NCBI RefSeq assembly: GCF_016648105.1
Contig: NZ_JACVVE010000005.1
Location: forward strand, 151,201 to 215,200
Length of the DNA: 64,000 bases
Source of the DNA: Pseudomonas sp. S31
Lineage (GTDB): Bacteria > Pseudomonadota > Gammaproteobacteria > Pseudomonadales > Pseudomonadaceae
Direction: 5' to 3'
Within the stretch, counting starts at the first letter, position 1, and each line of letters starts with the position of its first letter. Below the pieces are notes generated by a model that was given only the letters and a program-made list of their open reading frames with translations, was not told the origin of the DNA and did not search any database. Made by a program: the position numbers and the translations under genes. Shown here in pieces: positions 27,684 to 36,194 of the stretch.

Positions 27684-28049
27684 ATGTCCCGTTTGGCAGA
27701 ATTTCGTCAGCTTGAACAAAAATTGGCCGCGCAACTGGCTGAGCTCGAAGCGCTCAAAGGTTCGTCGGAACTTCAAAAAGAAATTGAGTTCGAAACCAAG
27801 CTCCGTGATTTGTTGGCCAAATATGGCTTTAGCTTGCGCGATATCATCAATATTTTGGATCCCCAAGCTAACCGTCGCTCCAATGCTCCTGCTGTTGAGA
27901 CAAGCCCTCGTCGTGCTCGTCAGGTGAAACAGTACAAAAATCCGCATAACGGCGAAATAATCGAAACCAAGGGTGGCAACCACAAGCTGCTGAAAGAGTG
28001 GAAATCGCAATACGGCTCGGATGAAGTAGAGTCCTGGCTCGCTCATTAA
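27684..28049 (+). CDS. MvaT/TurB-family H-NS-like xenogeneic silencer, copy 2
   Basis: The 121-residue protein is nearly identical to the one at 6171 across the oligomerisation helix and the AT-pincer (QVKQYKNPHNGEIIETKGGN); differences cluster in the linker (NRRSNAPAVETSPRR) and the last residues (WLAH versus WVS). Start by conservation of MSRLAEFR. It is monocistronic, with its own terminator. Two such genes inside one accessory region suggest island-borne silencers that can mix with the host MvaT/TurB pool by heteromerisation (inference). Confidence 0.95.
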   Translation: MSRLAEFRQLEQKLAAQLAELEALKGSSELQKEIEFETKLRDLLAKYGFSLRDIINILDPQANRRSNAPAVETSPRRARQVKQYKNPHNGEIIETKGGNHKLLKEWKSQYGSDEVESWLAH

Positions 28050-28065
28050 GAATCATCAGCTTGCT

Positions 28066-28088
28066 AAAGCCCCTTTAAGGGGCTTTTT
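28066..28088 (+). terminator. Rho-independent terminator of MvaT copy 2
   Basis: AAAGCCCC-TTTAA-GGGGCTTT makes an 8-bp stem with a 5-base loop followed by T residues, 17 bases after the stop. Confidence 0.85.
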
Positions 28089-28222
28089 GCGTTGAGTCGT
28101 AGGGCAGTGCACGTGAGTCATAGGTAAGCGTCCGTTCAATTTCCTTGCACGCTGGGCTGCCAGAACGGCTGCACTCCGTTGGACATCAAGCGGGTTAGTG
28201 GGCACTTACCTTTTCAGGTTGG

Positions 28223-29191
28223 TCAGTCAGCCTGAAGGGCATAGCGGCACATGCCACACAGCCGAGTCATATCGTCGTCGTTGTCTATTTCCGACTCCAA
28301 CGTCACGCCGCACTCGGTACAAGCTGGGCCTGGGCTGTCCTCAAGGCATAGCAGGCATTCAAATTCTTCTGTTAGGTAGCTGAAGTGGCCGCAGGAGGAG
28401 CAATGTTCCAGCGGGGCCTCACCTCCCTTTGTTAGGGCGTAGTACAGATCTGCGAAATAGTGTTTCGTAGCGATGGTTTCAGCTGCCTCGGCGTAACTAG
28501 CGCTATGGGCGCAACAGGTACATGCAAAGGCGATCTCCGATGCAGGACTCACCAAAGCGACGGGTTTGATGAGGGGCGATTTACAGGCAGGGCACTGCAG
28601 CAGTTCTACCGAGTCTTTTAGAAGCTCATGTCCCCAAGGTACCTCCTTATTGGCTACTTTGCAGATTTCCAGTTCACGATTGTAGAAAGCTTCCTGGGCC
28701 GTCAAGAATTTCCACAGGTCTTCGCCGAGTAGTTCGATTGGGGTTCGGTCGAGAAAGCGCGGTACGAACTGCTGGATGAGGTGGAAGGAAGCAGCCATCG
28801 CTTCGGCTAACCCTGACGGAGGCAGCTTGGAATAGTAATGCTCGACATCGTTACGCATGTTGGTCAGCTTTTTGAGAAGGCTCCAGTCGATGCCCTTAAC
28901 TCCAAGGTTCTCAAGGCGCTCTTGGATTGTTCGTACATCGACTGTCTGTCCTCCTTTGCCAAGCCAAACGGGGTTGCCATCGGCATCCAGACCCGTGGTC
29001 ACATGCTGTTTGAGAAAGGCTTCATTGGAATCAGCTGGGCTCAGCTCCTGAAGTTTCACCTTGAACATCAGCAGCAGGCCGGCTGAGAGATTTCGGATCG
29101 CCGACAGGGCGCGGGCGTCGTCGGCTGGAATGGTTTTGAAATCCTCAATACCCAAGCGGATCGAGGAAACAGCGTTGTCGAGCATTGTCAC
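28223..29191 (-). CDS. HEPN-like domain protein with C-terminal zinc ribbons
   Basis: The 322-residue protein divides in two. Residues 1-150 are all-helical and contain R113-N-D-V-E-H118 (context NMRNDVEHYYSKL), the R-x4-6-H motif of HEPN ribonucleases. Residues about 195-322 hold a series of CxxC pairs: CPAC, CTCC, CSSC, CLLC, CTEC and CGMC, enough for two or three zinc ribbons. HEPN proteins are common toxins or effectors in defence and abortive infection. The ribbons could bind RNA or a partner. Position beside a DUF4062 gene and a DUF4041 gene supports a defence role. The HEPN call rests on one motif and helix content only. Confidence 0.65.
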   Translation of the reverse strand: MTMLDNAVSSIRLGIEDFKTIPADDARALSAIRNLSAGLLLMFKVKLQELSPADSNEAFLKQHVTTGLDADGNPVWLGKGGQTVDVRTIQERLENLGVKGIDWSLLKKLTNMRNDVEHYYSKLPPSGLAEAMAASFHLIQQFVPRFLDRTPIELLGEDLWKFLTAQEAFYNRELEICKVANKEVPWGHELLKDSVELLQCPACKSPLIKPVALVSPASEIAFACTCCAHSASYAEAAETIATKHYFADLYYALTKGGEAPLEHCSSCGHFSYLTEEFECLLCLEDSPGPACTECGVTLESEIDNDDDMTRLCGMCRYALQAD

Positions 29192-29457
29192 CGTTCACTT
29201 CCTTGCGAGGCTGCAGTGTCGTAGGCGGAGTGTAGACGACCATTAGTACACGATTCGATTGATCCTAAGCTCACCTTGTCGCCAATCCTAGAGGGCGCGC
29301 TCGCATGTCGGAGGCAGTCCGGGCCTATCACCAAGCTGAGGATCGAGGTGCACCGGAGGCAATAATGTAGCGGCTCCGTCTCGAAGCAGACCATCTTTAC
29401 CAAACCGTTATCGACTTTCAGCTTTACGTGAATGGTTCGCTGGCCTCTAACCTCCAC
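29188..29457 (-). CDS. Doubtful small protein upstream of the HEPN-like gene
   Basis: A GTG-started frame of 89 residues ends in an ATGA overlap with the HEPN-like gene. The N-terminal half (VRGQRTIHVKLKVDNGLVKM, then a CxxC in YCLRCTS) looks beta-rich and coding-like, the C-terminal half does not. No ribosome site is seen. It could be an overlapping partner or a chance frame. Confidence 0.28.
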   Translation of the reverse strand: MEVRGQRTIHVKLKVDNGLVKMVCFETEPLHYCLRCTSILSLVIGPDCLRHASAPSRIGDKVSLGSIESCTNGRLHSAYDTAASQGSER

Positions 29458-29738
29458 TGATTTGAGATTTTTCTCGGTAGCACTGTGTGGCTTGACAGCG
29501 CCCCATCAAGATCACAGCAGAAGAATAGATTTCCGCCAGCACCGGGGCAGATCCTTGTCTGATTCATGAGCCGGATTTGGCAGGGCCTGAATATGTATGG
29601 ACATGCCCAGGGTTATAGCAGGGGATGACGGCTGATCATTCGCCATTTGAGCGCTAACTCATCTAGGTCGCGCGCTTTGCATCGGACTCTCTTAAGACAT
29701 ACAGTAGCCATCATTGCTGTCGGTTTTGGGGGATCACA
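29192..29738. other. Spacer between divergent HEPN-like and DUF4062 genes
   Basis: Apart from the doubtful small frame at 29188-29457 nothing is recognised. The promoters of both divergent genes must lie here. A GGGGGA ribosome site precedes the DUF4062 start by 5 bases. Confidence 0.35.
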
Positions 29739-30785
29739 ATGAAGGTGTTCGTTAGCTCCGTGGTTGGAGGGTTCGAGCAGTACCGCGCTGTAGCTCGGAA
29801 AGCCATCACTCTCCTTGGACACACGCCAGTGATGTGTGAGGACTTCGGAGCCCGCCCATATTCATCACAGCATGCGTGTATGACTGAGGTCGACCAGGCT
29901 GATGTGGTGGTATTAATCCTGGGGGCGAGTTTTGGCTATCAGACGGAGACTGGGGAGTCTGTGACCCAGCAGGAATTTCGGCGTGCAAAGGCTTCAGGTA
30001 AAAAGATCTTGGCCTTCCTCGAAGCCGTGGAAATGGATGAGCGCCAGAAGGCATTCTCTTGGGAGGTATCGGACTACCTCGACGGGCTGTTCAGGGTGAC
30101 CTTCTCCGATCAATACCAGCTCTCGGACGGCATCATTCAGAGCTTGAATCAAATGTCCGTCAGCCACAAGGCCATCACAGAGCAGGATTTTGTGCAGCGC
30201 TTGCAACTGCACAGTGGTCATGATCGTTGGAGTGGGTACAGCCATGAGGCGCGCTTAGAAGTAGCGTTTCTCCCACAGCCGGAAACTGTCGGGACGTTGC
30301 GGGTTGCTCACACCCAACATGAGTCTATCTTCCTCAAGATCTGCCAAGTCGGCCTTGGATCTCTCAGGGACGGCTACAAGGATTTCGACAGTGCCGACCA
30401 GACCGGGATCAATACACCAGCGATCAAGTGGCGGCATCATGAAAGCGGGCTTTGTTCCTTGTCTATTTCACTCGCGAACGCATCAAGCTCACGCAGCTTC
30501 ATGGATTCCTTTTACCTCTCGCCCTCTCTGGTCAGGAAAGGGGCCGAGGCAGCATTCAATTTGCTAAGCGAAGGGAAGGGCGGGTGGTTTCAAATAAGTT
30601 TGCATGGTGTCGACCACAAGCTCTTCGCAGAGCCTCCTGCGACTGCGACCAACAGCCTATCGATGCCGCACCGCTCGCAGCAAAATCTAGAGGAGCGCAC
30701 GTTGTTGATTCCCGCCACGCAGGCAGCATACCTTCACTGGCTGGACGAGGTAATGTTCCGATTTGAGCGCAAGATGTCGATGTAG
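29739..30785 (+). CDS. DUF4062 (TIR-like) protein
   Basis: The 348-residue protein opens with the DUF4062 pattern: MKVFVSSVVGGFEQYRAVAR, then LGHTPVMCEDF, MTEVDQADVVVLILGASFGY, and TQQEFRRAKASGKKILAFLE. DUF4062 belongs to the TIR/SEFIR-like Rossmann superfamily and is often found as the N-terminal signalling module of bacterial conflict proteins. The C-terminal 200 residues have no recognised domain and would carry the sensor or effector. Unlike many relatives it is not fused to a STAND NTPase. It is divergent from the HEPN-like gene and followed by the DUF4041 gene on the same strand, about 250 bases on. Confidence 0.75.
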   Translation: MKVFVSSVVGGFEQYRAVARKAITLLGHTPVMCEDFGARPYSSQHACMTEVDQADVVVLILGASFGYQTETGESVTQQEFRRAKASGKKILAFLEAVEMDERQKAFSWEVSDYLDGLFRVTFSDQYQLSDGIIQSLNQMSVSHKAITEQDFVQRLQLHSGHDRWSGYSHEARLEVAFLPQPETVGTLRVAHTQHESIFLKICQVGLGSLRDGYKDFDSADQTGINTPAIKWRHHESGLCSLSISLANASSSRSFMDSFYLSPSLVRKGAEAAFNLLSEGKGGWFQISLHGVDHKLFAEPPATATNSLSMPHRSQQNLEERTLLIPATQAAYLHWLDEVMFRFERKMSM

Positions 30786-31031
30786 CTATGTATACGGGTG
30801 GGAGTAAAGCAGGCTGAGCGATGCGGCCTGCGAGGTTGGTTCTCCTGACTGCTGCTCTAGGGGGACTAGTCGCGTATTCACCGCCATTCAAGAACAGCGT
30901 TCGTCGCTCGGCATGCTGCAGACCGGTTTTCTGCCCTGCCCATCATCACTGCGCGGTGATGGTCTTAGTGGCTAATGGCCGTCATGGCAATGTAGGATTC
31001 TCCTTTCATTTCAGACAGGGAATCGCTGCAG

Positions 31032-31964
31032 ATGGAGCTTATAGCAATAGTCGCAGGCATCACCGCCTGTGTGTTTCTCATACAGAGCATCCGGGCAAAG
31101 GGCGTGATTGGCCAGTTGAGGATGGAGCTTGCGGCTAGGCAAAACGATCTCAAATCCACCGAGGAGGAATCCGCGGCGCGGAACTCCAGGCTGCAGCAAA
31201 CCTTGATTGAATTGGAGCGTTTCAGAGAAATTCTCGATGCCGAGGCAGAAGCTGCGAGGATCCTCGGCGAGACTCGAGTCGAGCGGAGCCAACTGCTTCA
31301 GCAGGCGCAGGCCAAATTGACGGAGGCCGATCACCTACTAAAGCAAGCCATTGCAGATGCCGAAGCCGAAAAAGTCCAAATACTCAGCAAGGGCAGAGCA
31401 GAGCGCGATCAGCTATTGCAGCAGGCTCAATTGAAGGTCAGTCAGGCTGAGAGCCGCTTGCAGCAAGCTGTTGCAGATGCCGACAAGATCGTCGCTGATG
31501 CTCAGGCGCGTGCTCAGCAGGTTGCGGGTGATGCTTTGGCTGCAATGGGAAAAGCCAAGCACTACGCCGATGCTGCCCAAGCCATGAAGAACGTTGTTGA
31601 AGGGTATGGCGATGCTTACATCGTTCCGACCTTCAGCCTCCTGGATGACCTAGCCGAGGAATTCGGTTTCACCGAGGCTGGCCAGAAGCTCAAAGCAGCC
31701 CGGGAATACACACGCTTTATGGTCAAGGCCGGAAGGGCTGCGGCTTGCGACTATGTCGAGGCTAACCGTCGCGACACCGCTGTACGCTTCGTCGTAGATG
31801 CTTTTAACGGCAAGGTGGATTCCATCCTCACGCGTTCCAAAGCTGACAACCATGGGAAGCTGGAGCAGGAAATCCGCGATGCTGCCGCACTGGTCAACCT
31901 TAACGGTGCGTCATTCCGAAATACGCCGAGCTTCAACCGACCTGTAGACAAGCTAATGTGTTGA
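31032..31964 (+). CDS. Membrane-anchored coiled-coil DUF4041 protein lacking a GIY-YIG domain
   Basis: The 310-residue protein has one N-terminal membrane helix (MELIAIVAGITACVFLIQSI), a long coiled coil at about 25-165 with a visible duplicated unit (ERSQLLQQAQAKLTEAD and ERDQLLQQAQLKVSQAE), and a DUF4041 domain from about 190 (YIVPTFSLLDDLAEEFGFTE ... GKLEQEIRDAAALVNLNG). In many relatives DUF4041 leads into a coiled coil and a C-terminal T5orf172 (GIY-YIG-like nuclease) domain. Here the protein stops shortly after FRN, so that part is absent, either by truncation or as a natural short form. Likely role in phage or DNA response at the membrane (inference). Confidence 0.7.
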   Translation: MELIAIVAGITACVFLIQSIRAKGVIGQLRMELAARQNDLKSTEEESAARNSRLQQTLIELERFREILDAEAEAARILGETRVERSQLLQQAQAKLTEADHLLKQAIADAEAEKVQILSKGRAERDQLLQQAQLKVSQAESRLQQAVADADKIVADAQARAQQVAGDALAAMGKAKHYADAAQAMKNVVEGYGDAYIVPTFSLLDDLAEEFGFTEAGQKLKAAREYTRFMVKAGRAAACDYVEANRRDTAVRFVVDAFNGKVDSILTRSKADNHGKLEQEIRDAAALVNLNGASFRNTPSFNRPVDKLMC

Positions 31965-32001
31965 AGGGTGGAAGGCCTCAGTAACCATTGAAGGAGCAAC
32001 C

Positions 32002-32211
32002 ATGAAGGATCGAGTCCGGCAGCCGCTGCTACCTGATGACCCGATGTATCAGCTAGCTGTTGATGCTATGAAGAAATATGACCAGGCCAAAGCGGATGGT
32101 CTGCCCGATGCGGATTTAGATCGACTTCGACTAGAGGCCGAGTACGCATTCCAGTCAGTTACTGACTACCAACTCGAGATGCTCGGTGGCCCATCACGCA
32201 CGCGCCATTAG
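32002..32211 (+). CDS. Small hypothetical protein, 69 aa
   Basis: GAAGGAG six bases before the ATG gives a strong ribosome site. The product begins MKDRVRQPLLPDDPMYQLAV and is an acidic helical protein; a D-A-D-L-D-R-L-R-L-E-A-E helix is clear. It begins 37 bases after the DUF4041 gene and is probably in the same transcript. No family recognised. Confidence 0.65.
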   Translation: MKDRVRQPLLPDDPMYQLAVDAMKKYDQAKADGLPDADLDRLRLEAEYAFQSVTDYQLEMLGGPSRTRH

Positions 32212-32547
32212 TCATGACTGGCGGCGAACTGGCGATCGTTGGGGAGTCTTCTAGCTTGCGATGTGGGCTGGTATGCCTTCAGGAATCACATCGATTACTG
32301 TGCGGCGCGTCTTCAAGCGCAGCGGCTAGTGTTTCCAAGGCATCCGTCAGACGGGCATCCTCGCGTGCGTCTCCGCTATTGGGGACAAATTGTTGGCAGT
32401 GCCTTAACAAGGCATCACGATCGTTGTGGTTTAGATCCAGCTGGACAAGCATAGCGGTTCCAAAATGATTGAGTTGCAGTCAGCGCCTTGGCTCGGCACG
32501 ATTTAGAGGGCTATTGTGCGCCGATTTAAAGTCATGAGGGCAAGTAG
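32212..32547. other. Short intergenic region
   Basis: No gene, repeat or structured signal is seen in these bases. Confidence 0.4.
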
Positions 32548-32889
32548 GTGAAGGCTCAGCAGGAGGCCTCTGTCAGGTTGTGCGCCGCCGCACATTATCG
32601 TGAACACCTTTCATCGATAGTGAGTGATGCAGTGATCAGCTACTGCCGCAAACCCGGACTAGACAGCTTGACACGCATCCATAAACGGGACGTCGGAGCC
32701 GCGGCATTTGCGGTGCTCGAACGCCTCTTACCGAGCGCTAATGTGCCGTGTACAGATAGCAGTTATATCTACGTCCGGCAGCAGCTGCGGTCTCATGTGA
32801 GTGTGCACGTGCTCAAGCGACTTGTGGATGATCAAGCCGCGCCCGCTGAGCTTAGGGATACGCTATTTGAGATTGATCTTGGGCTTTGA
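32548..32889 (+). CDS. Hypothetical protein, 113 aa
   Basis: A GTG start (32548) is preceded by GAGGG at about 8 bases. The product is basic and helical (YREHLSSIVSDAVISYCRKP, and VRQQLRSHVSVHVLKRLVDD). No domain recognised. It ends 25 bases before the convergent XRE gene. Confidence 0.5.
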   Translation: MKAQQEASVRLCAAAHYREHLSSIVSDAVISYCRKPGLDSLTRIHKRDVGAAAFAVLERLLPSANVPCTDSSYIYVRQQLRSHVSVHVLKRLVDDQAAPAELRDTLFEIDLGL

Positions 32890-32914
32890 TTCCGAGACGA
32901 GTTCGCACGTTTTT

Positions 32915-33316
32915 CTATTCAGCGAAGTGCAGCTCAGTTTGAGGTGAGGGGTAAGCTTGTGTCCGCCGGCGGGGTTGGGCAGCTCTTGTTGCGCAGACGG
33001 CTGGCCGCGATGAGATCCCTAGCGCTTTGAGCGCATCGTTGGCGTCCAAGTCTGCAATATCAGCTTTGAGTCGCTGCAATAGGGTGTCAATGGGTTCACC
33101 GCGCTCTAGGCTCAACGTCAATGTGAACAGTGTGAGAGGGCTGAGCCCCAGGGCCTCACTGATGACCGTCAGCTTGTCGACCGTTGGGCTTGATCGCCCC
33201 TGTTCCAGTTTTGACATATACCCCCGACTGCTGGCTTCAGCCATGTGCTTATGCGTCAGCCCGCGGCTTACTCGCATTGCTTTGAGTACAGTGGCGAAAC
33301 CTGTTTTGAGCGACAT
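32915..33316 (-). CDS. XRE-family transcriptional regulator, 133 aa
   Basis: An AGGAG five bases before the ATG at 33316 supports MSLKTGFATVLKAMRVSRGL as the true N-terminus; a longer reading from 33355 is less likely. The Cro/C1 HTH covers residues 8-65 (MSKLEQGRSSPTVDKLTVIS). The tail (RAAQPRRRTQAYPS) is basic and may be disordered. It is a paralogue of the protein at 19674. It may control the 28-33 kb gene group. Confidence 0.85.
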   Translation of the reverse strand: MSLKTGFATVLKAMRVSRGLTHKHMAEASSRGYMSKLEQGRSSPTVDKLTVISEALGLSPLTLFTLTLSLERGEPIDTLLQRLKADIADLDANDALKALGISSRPAVCATRAAQPRRRTQAYPSPQTELHFAE

Positions 33317-33748
33317 GCATGCTCCTGGCCAAATATGGGCAAGAAGGGCTCCCACACAGCTGCAGCAGCAGAAAACCCAGACCTAGAGCATTGGAGAGTA
33401 CCACAGGGATTCTCGCGGTTTGTCAGCCCCCGGAGAATGCAAGCGATCGCACGCGGGTTGCGTAGGTTTTCATACCGCGCTTAGGGGGTGGTGGCGGGTT
33501 GGTATCTTTCCGGGGGTGACGGCTGGTTTCTGTACGGTGCCAATGTTGCGCGCGCTGAATGGATGATAGCCGTAAATGGATATGTTATAACGTATCAATT
33601 GGTCTTTTTGCACCGGGTCTGATCGCTTGCGTTTGCGGGACGATTTTCGCCCTTTGGATCATCTCAAGCGCGGCTGACTGAGAGACTTTCAGCCTAACGA
33701 TAGGACGCAGGCTGGCTTAAAAACGGTTGAGCCTTCCAGAGGATAATC
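33317..33748. other. Promoter region between XRE and flavoprotein genes
   Basis: No gene seen. Contains the palindrome at 33580-33595, which fits an operator for the operon starting at 33749. Confidence 0.45.
33580..33595. promoter_or_regulatory. Imperfect palindrome, candidate operator
   Basis: ATATGTTATAACGTAT has 7 of 8 matching arm positions and a perfect GTTATAAC centre, 150 bases upstream of the flavoprotein start, in the only A/T-rich part of the region. Confidence 0.35.
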
Positions 33749-34870
33749 ATGCGCAGCGTTGACGTGGTAATTGTAGGCGCCGGGCCAGCGGGCATTGGCA
33801 TGGCCATGGCACTGCAGCAAGTTCATGGGCTGGAATGTGAGGTGCTGGAGCGTGGGCAGCTCGGTGAGTCGTTCCGTCTGTGGCCCACCCAGACGCGTTT
33901 CATAACCCCCTCCTTCTACAGCAATCCTTTTGGCCTGGCTGACCTGAACGCAGTTGATCCCATCAGTTCACCTGCTTTGTCTGCCGGTACAGAGCATTTG
34001 AGCGGTCTGCAGTACGCAGATTACTTGAAGTCGGTTGTAGAGACTGCGCAGTTGTCAGTGAGCTGTGACTGCGAGGTGCATGAAGTTGCGTCAACCGCAG
34101 ATCACCGCTTCCGCTTGACGACCGAGCAGGGTGACTACGATACAAAGTTTCTGATCTGGGCTTGTGGCGAGTACCAATTCCCTGACCTCAAGCCTTTTCC
34201 GGGTGCGCAATGGTGCATGCATTATGCAAGCGTGGCAGATTGGCGGGATATGGAATCAGGCCATTTTACAGTCATCGGCGGCTACGAAAGTGGAGTAGAT
34301 GCTGCATTCAACCTCCTACAGCACAATCATGGGGTTCGCCTGCTCGTACGCCGGAAGACTTGGGATTTGCCCGATGTAGATGATCCTAGCCAAGTTTTAT
34401 CGCCATATAGCCGCGAGCGCTTGCGTGTGATGGAAGACGCTGGTGCACTGGAAGTCGTCTACGGGGTCGATGTCGTCGAGGTGAGCTGCGATAACCAAGG
34501 GGGTGTCCGTGTCCATGCTGGTGATGGCCGTTACTGGGACAGCCAGACTCCACCGATACTGGGAACTGGTTTCGTCAAGGGCGGTGGTGCGCGGCAGATT
34601 GCTGAACATTGGTCGTGGGATGAAGCCGGGCACATTCGACTGAGTGAAAATGATGAGTCCTTGCGCACGCCTGGCCTATTTCTGGTCGGCCCGCAGGTTC
34701 GCCATGACGCGATGATTTATTGCTTCATCTACAAATTTCGACAACGATTTGACGGTATTGCGCGCGAGATCGCTAGGCGTTTAGAGCTTGACTGCACTGC
34801 GCAGATCTTGACTAGCGGCACTTGGGGCCCTTTTGGCAATCCTGAATGCTGCGAGGGTTGTGCATGTTGA
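33749..34870 (+). CDS. Flavin-dependent monooxygenase-like NAD(P)/FAD oxidoreductase with Cys-rich tail
   Basis: The 373-residue protein has two Rossmann sites, VDVVIVGAGPAGIGMAMAL at the start and FTVIGGYESGVDAAFNLLQ near residue 175, as in two-dinucleotide flavoproteins and flavin monooxygenases. The tail ends GNPECCEGCAC with four clustered cysteines after residue 365, suggestive of a soft-metal or arsenite site. It overlaps by 7 bases the start of an Acr3-like transporter, so the two are coupled. In arsenic operons flavin monooxygenases of this kind (ArsO-like) accompany transporters; an arsenic role here is inference, since no arsR or arsC is present. Confidence 0.75.
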   Translation: MRSVDVVIVGAGPAGIGMAMALQQVHGLECEVLERGQLGESFRLWPTQTRFITPSFYSNPFGLADLNAVDPISSPALSAGTEHLSGLQYADYLKSVVETAQLSVSCDCEVHEVASTADHRFRLTTEQGDYDTKFLIWACGEYQFPDLKPFPGAQWCMHYASVADWRDMESGHFTVIGGYESGVDAAFNLLQHNHGVRLLVRRKTWDLPDVDDPSQVLSPYSRERLRVMEDAGALEVVYGVDVVEVSCDNQGGVRVHAGDGRYWDSQTPPILGTGFVKGGGARQIAEHWSWDEAGHIRLSENDESLRTPGLFLVGPQVRHDAMIYCFIYKFRQRFDGIAREIARRLELDCTAQILTSGTWGPFGNPECCEGCAC

Positions 34871-35883
34871 AGACGGTGTTCTCCTCCCCAATGCCACTGG
34901 GCGCGAGTTTGGCTACCATCATTTTGCTGTGCTCCATCGCGATCGGTGCCGCGGTGGGCAGTAGTGCGCCAATCGCAGGAAAATGGCTGGGCCAGCAGGT
35001 GGATTACACACTGTTACTGTTGGTAGGTTCTCTGTTTTTCAGCGTGCGCTTGGATGCATTGCTGGAGGTAAAAAAGCATTGGCTGTTCATGCTTGCAGCT
35101 TTGGTAGCAAACTTCGTCATTGTACCGTTGATTGGTTATGGCGTAGCAACGTTCTTCCTAGGCTCGCAACCCCTGGTGTTCGTTGGCTTGGTGATCTATT
35201 TTATGTCGCCTTGTACCGATTGGTTTTTGGGATTTACTAGGCTGTCCGAAGGTAATGTTGCGCTCGGTTCAACGCTGATCCCGATAAATATGACCTTGCA
35301 GCTGCTGCTTTACCCACTATATATGATTCTCTTCGCGCAGCATGCGGTCACCTTGGATTCAGGCGTCATTGGTACCACGCTGTTTCAATGGTTTTTGGCG
35401 CCACTGGTGGTCGCGTTATCTGCGCATAAATTTTTACGTGCCCGACTAGGCACAATCCGGCTTCAGAAACTTCTATCGCACATTGACCAGGGGCTGCCTT
35501 GGATAATGGGGCTGCTGGTGATGGAAATATTTGCCGCTAACATCGACGTAATCCTTTTGCACAGTGGCGTGTTTGCCAAAGCACTCGTCGCAGTCTTCAT
35601 CTTCTTCGTGCTCACCTTTTTGATGGGAGAAGGACTCAGTCGTCTGCTACATTTCCGGTACCCTGAGCATGCATTGCTGAGCATGACCACTGCAGCTCGT
35701 AACGCACCGCTAATGCTCGCCGTGACCATGGTGGCGCTACCGGGGCAGCCGCTGATCTACGCCAGCTTGATAATAGGGATGCTGCTTGAGTTTCCTCATT
35801 TAACCGCTCTGTGCCGAGTGTTGTTAGGCTCGCAGCGACGACAAACCGTTGCTCATTTGAAATCAGCGGCTGGGGATCCTTGA
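34864..35883 (+). CDS. Acr3/arsenic-resistance-like membrane transporter (BASS superfamily)
   Basis: The 339-residue protein has ten or so hydrophobic helices. Key signature: MSPCTDWFLGFTRLSEGNVA, then LIPINMTLQLLLYPLY, the conserved Cys-containing helix and cross-over region of Acr3-like proteins in the bile acid/arsenite transporter superfamily. ATG 34864 is preceded by GAGGG at 7 bases and overlaps the flavoprotein stop; an earlier in-frame TTG is less likely. Probably exports a small anion or metalloid produced or modified by the flavoprotein. Confidence 0.8.
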   Translation: MLKTVFSSPMPLGASLATIILLCSIAIGAAVGSSAPIAGKWLGQQVDYTLLLLVGSLFFSVRLDALLEVKKHWLFMLAALVANFVIVPLIGYGVATFFLGSQPLVFVGLVIYFMSPCTDWFLGFTRLSEGNVALGSTLIPINMTLQLLLYPLYMILFAQHAVTLDSGVIGTTLFQWFLAPLVVALSAHKFLRARLGTIRLQKLLSHIDQGLPWIMGLLVMEIFAANIDVILLHSGVFAKALVAVFIFFVLTFLMGEGLSRLLHFRYPEHALLSMTTAARNAPLMLAVTMVALPGQPLIYASLIIGMLLEFPHLTALCRVLLGSQRRQTVAHLKSAAGDP

Positions 35884-35984
35884 TTTGGTTTAGGTCGCCT
35901 ACCGAAGTCGCTGTTGGATCTCCGTGAGTATTGGCTCACCGAGGCTCTACTCGATCACAAGATAACGCTATCAAGGGAGGCGTG

Positions 35985-36194
35985 ATGAACAATCATCTGA
36001 TTTTACAATATGGCGCGGAAGTCTTTGTAACTGGCGGTTTCAAAATCTGTATTCGGCAGATTCAGGAAGATACTTCGCAACTGCTTATTTTTGATGATGA
36101 ACAAATCGATGGGCTGATAATCGCTTTACAGCGGGCTCAGCAGCAGGCGCGCCACGAGAGGAAGTTAGACATAAATCAAGGAGGCGAAGAGTGA
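35985..36194 (+). CDS. Small hypothetical protein, 69 aa
   Basis: GGGAGG four bases before the ATG. The product starts MNNHLILQYGAEVFVTGGFK and has an acidic mid-part (LLIFDDEQIDGLIIALQRAQ). It overlaps the next gene by 4 bases (GTGA), so both are made together. No family recognised. Confidence 0.6.
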   Translation: MNNHLILQYGAEVFVTGGFKICIRQIQEDTSQLLIFDDEQIDGLIIALQRAQQQARHERKLDINQGGEE

